A stretch of 64,000 bases of DNA from Sphingomonadaceae bacterium. Its GTDB lineage: Bacteria; Pseudomonadota; Alphaproteobacteria; Sphingomonadales; Sphingomonadaceae. Below the pieces are notes generated by a model. It searched no databases and was not told the DNA's origin. It saw only the letters and a list, made by a program, of their open reading frames with translations. The stretch covers positions 1 to 64,000 of the forward strand of contig JAPZTW010000009.1 of the NCBI GenBank assembly GCA_027533105.1, in the 5' to 3' direction. The position numbers and the translations under genes are program-made. Shown piece by piece: positions 59,627-64,000 of the stretch; position 1 is the stretch's first letter, and every line of letters begins with the position of its first letter.

Positions 59627-60382
59627 ATGCCCGCCACCCCCGCCTGGCCCCCGAAAAGCGCGCCGCGCCTGTTTGTCAGCCAGGTGCTGGGCGCAGGCGC
59701 GCAGATCGCGCTTGATGGGCCGCAGGCGCATTACCTCGGCCGGGTCATGCGGGTCGCGCCGGGCGACGTGGTGATCCTGTGCGACAATGTGACCGGCGAA
59801 TGGGCCGCGCGCGTGATCGAGGCGGGCAAGCGCGACGTGGTCCTGGCTGCCGAGACCCTGCTCCGCCCGCGCGAGGCAGTGCCCGATTTCACGCTCTGCG
59901 CGGCGCTGCTCAAGAAGGACCGCTTCGACCTGGTGCTCGAAAAGGCCACCGAACTGGGCGTTGCCCGGATCCAGCCGGTCCTGACCCGGCGCTGCGTGGC
60001 CGACAAGCTCAACCCCGAGCGTGCCCAGGCGATCCTGACCGAGGCGGCCGAGCAATGTGCGCGCACCGCCCTGCCCGAACTGCTGCCGGTGGTGAAGCTC
60101 GATGCCCTGCTGAAGGACTGGCAGGCGGACCGCGCGCTGTTCTTTGCCGATGAGAACGGCGGTGAGCCGGCCGCCGCCGTGTTTGGTGCCACAACTGGCC
60201 CGGCCGCGCTCCTGACCGGCCCCGAAGGCGGGTTTGATGAGGCCGAACGCGCCGCGATCCGGGCCCTGCCCCAGACCCGCGCGATCACCCTTGGCCCCCG
60301 CGTGCTGCGCGGGGAAACGGCGGCGATTGCCGCCACCGCGCTGTGGATGGGCACGATGGGCGATTGGCGGGCCAGTACATGA
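59627..60382 (+). CDS. rsmE: 16S rRNA m3U1498 methyltransferase RsmE
   Basis: 251 aa from the ATG at 59627; a GTG three codons upstream is possible. The PUA-like N-domain (RLFVSQVLGAG..HYLGRVMRV) is followed by the SPOUT domain with KKDRFDLVLEKATELGV, LTGPEGGFDEAE (about 193-204) and LGPRVLRGETA, the trefoil-knot SAM-binding motifs of RsmE. It methylates U1498 in the 30S decoding region. It stands 42 bp before gshA. Confidence 0.95.
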   Translation: MPATPAWPPKSAPRLFVSQVLGAGAQIALDGPQAHYLGRVMRVAPGDVVILCDNVTGEWAARVIEAGKRDVVLAAETLLRPREAVPDFTLCAALLKKDRFDLVLEKATELGVARIQPVLTRRCVADKLNPERAQAILTEAAEQCARTALPELLPVVKLDALLKDWQADRALFFADENGGEPAAAVFGATTGPAALLTGPEGGFDEAERAAIRALPQTRAITLGPRVLRGETAAIAATALWMGTMGDWRAST

Positions 60383-60424
60383 ATTTGCTGGCGCGGGGCG
60401 AATCTTCGCACTAACTCCCCGGCA

Positions 60425-61795
60425 ATGAGCACCAGACAGGTTTCAGATCGCAACGATCCTGTGATCGAAAGCCGCGAGCAATTGCTCGCCCCGATGATCA
60501 AGGGTGAAAAGCCCCGCGAACGCTGGCGGATCGGCACCGAGCACGAAAAGCTGGTCTATTGCGCCAAGGATCACCACGCCCCGTCCTATGACGAGCCGGG
60601 CGGAATCCGCGACCTGCTGGTTGCCTTGCAGGACTATGGCTGGGAGCCGGTGATCGAGGGCGGCAACATCATCGCCCTGTCAGGCAGCGATGGCGCGGTC
60701 AGCCTGGAACCGGCGGGACAGCTGGAACTGTCGGGCGCGCCGCTCGAAACGATCCACCAGACCTGCGCCGAAACCGGTCGCCACCTCGATCAGGTCAAGG
60801 CGATCGGCAGCAAGACCGGCAAGGGTTTCTTGGGGCTGGGCATGTGGCCCGACAAGACCCGGGCCGAGCTGCCGATCATGCCCAAGGGTCGCTATGCGAT
60901 CATGCTGCGGCACATGCCGCGCGTCGGCAACCTCGGCCTCGACATGATGCTGCGGACCTGCACGATCCAGGTCAACCTCGACTATTCGAGCGAGGCGGAC
61001 ATGGTGCAGAAGTTCCGCACCAGCCTTGCGCTGCAACCGCTGGCGACCGCGCTGTTCGCCAATTCGCCCTTTACCGAGGGCAAGCCCAATGGCTTCCTTT
61101 CGTACCGCAGCCACATCTGGACCGATACCGACCCGGCCCGCACCGGCATGGCCAGCTTCGTGTTCGAGGATGGTTTCGGTTACGATCGCTATGTCGAATA
61201 CATGCTCGACGTGCCGATGTACTTCGTCTTCCGTGACGGGAAATACATCGACGCGGCGGGGCTTTCGTTCCGCGATTTCCTCGATGGCAAGCTCTCGGTC
61301 CTGCCCGGTGAGCGGCCGCGCGCCAGCGACTGGACCGATCACCTTTCCACCGCCTTCCCCGAAGTGCGGCTGAAGTCGTTCCTTGAAATGCGCGGGGCCG
61401 ATGGCGGGCCGTGGAACAAGATCTGCGCCCTGCCCGCCTTCTGGGTCGGCCTGCTCTACGATCAGGGCGCGCTCGATGCCGCCTGGGACCTGGTCAAGGA
61501 CTGGGACATGGAAGGGCGCGAACGGCTGCGCGCCGAAGTGCCCAAGCTGGGCCTCGACGCACCGCTACCCGGTGGCGGCAAGCTGAAAGACATTGCCGCT
61601 GAGGTGCTGGCGATCAGCCGCGCCGGGCTCAATTCGCGCAACCGGCTGAACTCGATGGGCGATAACGAAAGCGGCTTCCTCAATCCGCTCGACGAGATCG
61701 TCGCCAGCGGCAAGGTGCCGGCCCAGCGCCTGCTCGACCTCTACCACGGCGAGTGGGGCGGCGATATCAGCCGGGTTTACGAGCTGAGCTTCTGA
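60425..61795 (+). CDS. gshA: glutamate-cysteine ligase (plant/alphaproteobacterial type)
   Basis: 456 aa. The GCS2 fold of proteobacterial-plant type is marked by RIGTEHEKLVY, GGNIIALSGSDGAVSLEPAGQLELSGAPL, PIMPKGRYAIMLRHMPRVG and TCTIQVNLDYSSEADM (in short words). It makes gamma-glutamylcysteine, the first step of glutathione synthesis, redox-regulated in plants by a disulfide. gshB is not in the window. A palindromic repeat follows the stop. Confidence 0.96.
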   Translation: MSTRQVSDRNDPVIESREQLLAPMIKGEKPRERWRIGTEHEKLVYCAKDHHAPSYDEPGGIRDLLVALQDYGWEPVIEGGNIIALSGSDGAVSLEPAGQLELSGAPLETIHQTCAETGRHLDQVKAIGSKTGKGFLGLGMWPDKTRAELPIMPKGRYAIMLRHMPRVGNLGLDMMLRTCTIQVNLDYSSEADMVQKFRTSLALQPLATALFANSPFTEGKPNGFLSYRSHIWTDTDPARTGMASFVFEDGFGYDRYVEYMLDVPMYFVFRDGKYIDAAGLSFRDFLDGKLSVLPGERPRASDWTDHLSTAFPEVRLKSFLEMRGADGGPWNKICALPAFWVGLLYDQGALDAAWDLVKDWDMEGRERLRAEVPKLGLDAPLPGGGKLKDIAAEVLAISRAGLNSRNRLNSMGDNESGFLNPLDEIVASGKVPAQRLLDLYHGEWGGDISRVYELSF

Positions 61796-61802
61796 ACCTT
61801 CG

Positions 61803-61882
61803 TCGTCCCGGGCCTGACCCGGGACCGCTGGCCTGGTTGCACGAAGCTGGCCAGCGATCCCGGCTTTCGCCGGGATGACGGC
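61803..61882. repeat. palindromic repeat, copy 3
   Basis: GTCCCGGGCC...CCCGGGACCGCTGGCC (61804 onward) and GGCCAGCGATCCCGGC...CGGGATGAC (to about 61880) are inverted arms with the same CGCTGGC/GCCAGCG core as copy 1. It fills the gap between gshA and the convergent ICMT-like gene and may end both transcripts. Confidence 0.8.
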
Positions 61883-61885
61883 ATT

Positions 61886-63232
61886 TCATTCCGCCGGTTG
61901 CAGCACCTGGCGGCGCCCGCGCAGAGCCTGCCCGGCGCGGTGGAACAGGCTGGTGATCAGCCCGTGGCGCGCCATCCAGTCGGCATAGGCGCGGTACTTG
62001 GGATCTTCGGCCAGGAGGTGCGCTTCCTCGGTCTTCGCGCGCCAGAAGTAGATCGCGCTGACACAGGCGAGGAAGAAGGTGTTGCGGACCATGTCGGTCA
62101 GCGAATGGCTGACCACCAGGAAGGGCAGCGTTTCGAGCCACCAGAAGGTGTTCTTGGCCAGATAGGCCGGGTGCTTGGTGAAGCGGTATGGCCCGTTGGT
62201 CAGCACACCGCGATAGGTCAGGTTCGAGAAGCGCAGGCCGAAGGCCACGGTGGCCCAGGCATAGGCCGCGGCCAGCAACACCAGGATCGCCGCCCAGACC
62301 CACAGCAGCGCCTCGTGCCCGGCGAACCAGTAGGTCCAGTCGCGGGTATTGCCCTGGTAGAACAGCGGCCCGTTGCCCTGCATCAGCTGGAATGGCGGAT
62401 AGCACATCAGCGCCGCCAGCCAGCCCGCCAGAAACGGATTGGCGCTGCGGATCTGGGCGTCCAGCGGCTTGAGCGTCATGATATAGCCGACCGTGCCGAT
62501 CTGCGCGTCGAGCACGAACATGGCGGTGATGAGGAAGCTGGCCAGCAGCACCGGATCGCCGAACGCCGGGGCCCAGTCATTGGCGACGATCACCCCGAAA
62601 CCGGCCGGCACGATCGAGATCATGAAGGCGGTGAAAAAGCCCTTCACCGCCCAGGCGCGGGCGTGGTGCCAGACCATCGACGGATCGAACGGCTCGCGCC
62701 CGATCAGCATGGCACCGAAGTGCCAGGCGCCGTCGCGCGGCTCGACCAGTAACCGGTCCAGCCAGATCACATAGGGGATCGAGGCGACGAACAGCGGCAT
62801 GGCCAGTGCGCCCAGCACTTCCATCGACAGGAGGTAAGGCCCGTCCCAGTACCAGCGCGCCACGCAATAGAGGAAGGCGATCACCGCCCAGGTGGCCCAC
62901 AGCCCGGCGAGCTTGGTGATCGAGATGTCGATAATCCCTGAAACCGGCCGCGGCCGGTCCCAGTCGATCCCGGTGGAGGCGCGGCGATGGACCTTGTCGC
63001 GCACCAGCGAGACCACCACCATCGGCAGCGCCGCCGCAACCAGGCCGGTCAGCGCCGCATAGGGGCCGGAGAGGCGCCCCTGCGGCTCGGCAAAGCCCAG
63101 CGCGGCGGTGATTTCCGGCCAGAAATGGCAGATGCAGATCCAAAGCCCCAGCCCTGCCACGCCCCACAGGCCAACGGCCGCGGAAACGTCGCTTTCAGGT
63201 GGCCGCTCGGCCAGAGGCGGGCTTGCGCTCAT
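61886..63232 (-). CDS. multi-spanning isoprenylcysteine methyltransferase-like protein
   Basis: 448 aa with about ten membrane helices. The C-terminal third has the ICMT/PEMT motif: GPYRFTKHPAYLAKNTFWW (about 348-366) and RAKTEEAHLLAEDPKYRAY, which binds SAM in this superfamily. The first 280 residues are a separate membrane domain without a recognised name. A methyltransferase or reductase acting on a lipid substrate is likely; the substrate is unknown. It is convergent with gshA across a palindromic repeat and 47 bp from bamB. Confidence 0.85.
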   Translation of the reverse strand: MSASPPLAERPPESDVSAAVGLWGVAGLGLWICICHFWPEITAALGFAEPQGRLSGPYAALTGLVAAALPMVVVSLVRDKVHRRASTGIDWDRPRPVSGIIDISITKLAGLWATWAVIAFLYCVARWYWDGPYLLSMEVLGALAMPLFVASIPYVIWLDRLLVEPRDGAWHFGAMLIGREPFDPSMVWHHARAWAVKGFFTAFMISIVPAGFGVIVANDWAPAFGDPVLLASFLITAMFVLDAQIGTVGYIMTLKPLDAQIRSANPFLAGWLAALMCYPPFQLMQGNGPLFYQGNTRDWTYWFAGHEALLWVWAAILVLLAAAYAWATVAFGLRFSNLTYRGVLTNGPYRFTKHPAYLAKNTFWWLETLPFLVVSHSLTDMVRNTFFLACVSAIYFWRAKTEEAHLLAEDPKYRAYADWMARHGLITSLFHRAGQALRGRRQVLQPAE

Positions 63233-63279
63233 CCCGCCGCCTTAGCCACAAAGGGTTAAGGCCGCGGTAACGGCGGCAA

Positions 63280-64000
63280 TCAGCGGAAGGCGCTGATCCG
63301 GCCGCTGTCGTCGAGGATGTAGAGCGTCGAGCCGGCCACGATCGGCGCGAGGGTCACCGGCTGCTTGAGATCGGTGTAGAGCACCGGCGCGCCATCGTTC
63401 ACCCCGGCGGAATAGACCTCGCCGTTGGAATTGGCGAACCACAGCCGGTCTCCGGCCAGCACCGGGCCGGTCCAGAAGATCGGGTTCTTCTTCTTTTCCT
63501 CGTTCTCGAACCGGGCGAGCTGGGTCAGCCAGCGGACCTTGCCGGTGGCGCGCTGGATGCACAGCAGCTTGCCATCGTCAGTCAGGGTGAAGATCCAGTC
63601 ACCCGCGATCGCCGGGGTGGAAATGCCCGCGAGGTTGAGTTCCCAGATGCGCTGGCCGGTCACCAGTTCATAGGCGGCCATGCGCCCGCCCTGGCCCAGC
63701 GCGAAGATCCGGCCGCGATCGATGATCGGATCGGCGTCGATATCGGTCAGCACGCCCACCGTGGTCGACAGCGAGGTGCGCGCCAGCGCGTCCGACCACA
63801 GCTGGCGGCCGTTCTCATAGCGATAGGCGACGAGTTCGCCGGTGCTGAAGCCGGCCACGATCGTGCCCTGCCCGGCAGCGGGAGCAGCGACGCCGAACAC
63901 CCCGGTCTGCCCGCTCGACGCGGTCTCGTTCCACAGCGTCGCGCCATCGGCGGCGTTGAGGGCGTGGACCTGGTTGTCCATCGTCATCACGAAGATCTGG
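63280..64000 (-). CDS. bamB: outer-membrane assembly factor BamB (C-terminal part, runs off the right edge)
   Basis: About 240 codons of a PQQ-like beta-propeller lipoprotein. Repeats of the blade word are visible: VHALNAADGATLWNE, LVAYRYENGRQLWSD, MAAYELVTGQRIWELNLAG, LLCIQRATGKVRWLTQ, and the end LYILDDSGRISAFR is typical of BamB. The N-terminal lipoprotein signal lies outside the window. BamB helps BamA insert beta-barrel proteins. Confidence 0.93.
   Translation of the reverse strand, partial: QIFVMTMDNQVHALNAADGATLWNETASSGQTGVFGVAAPAAGQGTIVAGFSTGELVAYRYENGRQLWSDALARTSLSTTVGVLTDIDADPIIDRGRIFALGQGGRMAAYELVTGQRIWELNLAGISTPAIAGDWIFTLTDDGKLLCIQRATGKVRWLTQLARFENEEKKKNPIFWTGPVLAGDRLWFANSNGEVYSAGVNDGAPVLYTDLKQPVTLAPIVAGSTLYILDDSGRISAFR

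Noticed and set aside
1..64000. CRISPR array, rRNA operon or insertion sequence
   Set aside because: No regularly spaced repeats, no rRNA sequence and no transposase frame were found; the palindromic repeats are dispersed and different in nature.

Overview
The window is chromosomal DNA of a GC-rich alphaproteobacterium, most likely a member of the Sphingomonadales (Novosphingobium/Sphingomonas/Erythrobacter type). Supporting this are the gene order rimP-nusA-ylxR-infB-rbfA, a MucR/Ros-type regulator, a zeta-type ATP synthase inhibitor, a CrtZ carotenoid hydroxylase and intergenic palindromes of the GTC(A)CCCGG..CCGGGATGAC type. Coding density is very high, many genes are joined by ATGA/GTGA/TAATG overlaps, and there is no IS element, prophage or CRISPR array. 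The taxonomic placement is inference from gene content, not a database result.

Layout. 1-9.7 kb, minus strand: translation and transcription machinery (pnp, rpsO, truB, a site-2 protease, tdk; then rbfA, a thioesterase, infB, ylxR, nusA, rimP), interrupted by one plus-strand yceI. 9.8-14.8 kb: an expanded phage-shock-protein (Psp) envelope-stress locus. It has pspF on the minus strand and a sigma-54 promoter firing rightwards into a 53-aa exported peptide, pspA, pspB, pspC and seven more tiny membrane-protein genes, six of which carry a PspB-like coiled-coil tail. 14.8-24.9 kb: sufE, a DUF454 protein, crtZ, a thioesterase, leuC, a DAO-type oxidase, leuD, a quinone oxidoreductase, cytochrome c', the ATPase zeta inhibitor, bolA, grxD, a NUDIX hydrolase, tRNA-Arg(TCT) and a queuosine-precursor transporter. 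24.9-25.5 kb: a second sigma-54-driven mini-operon encoding a 48-aa exported peptide and a 72-aa PspC-domain protein.

25.5-41 kb: recF, a GDSL lipoprotein esterase with a divergent YbbA/YbbP ABC pair, nfuA, a RutE-type reductase, tsaB-rimI, mucR, a Fur-family gene, plsC, miaB, a secreted unknown, phoH-ybeY-corC, a LysR regulator and a 170-bp palindromic MITE-like element. 41-64 kb: two convergent cyclophilins, mgtE, DUF1489, an SDR, a FrnE-like DsbA, nudC, a serine hydrolase, mutY, divergent dciA, three successive DsbA-like thiol proteins, smc, DUF2093, soxR with its operator facing a VOC protein and an arylamine N-acetyltransferase, an SRAP protein, a small lipoprotein, ubiA, rsmE, gshA, an ICMT-like membrane protein and the C-terminal part of bamB.

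The most interesting signal is a local Psp regulon. Three sigma-54 (-24/-12) promoters, at about 10.9, 22.86 and 25.39 kb, share an ungapped 30-bp block and a CCCAACAC/AACACCGCGC-like upstream motif. One drives the extended psp operon, one drives the peptide+pspC pair, and one points into a 160-bp gap with no gene but a perfect 12-bp stem-loop, which is a candidate stress-induced small RNA.
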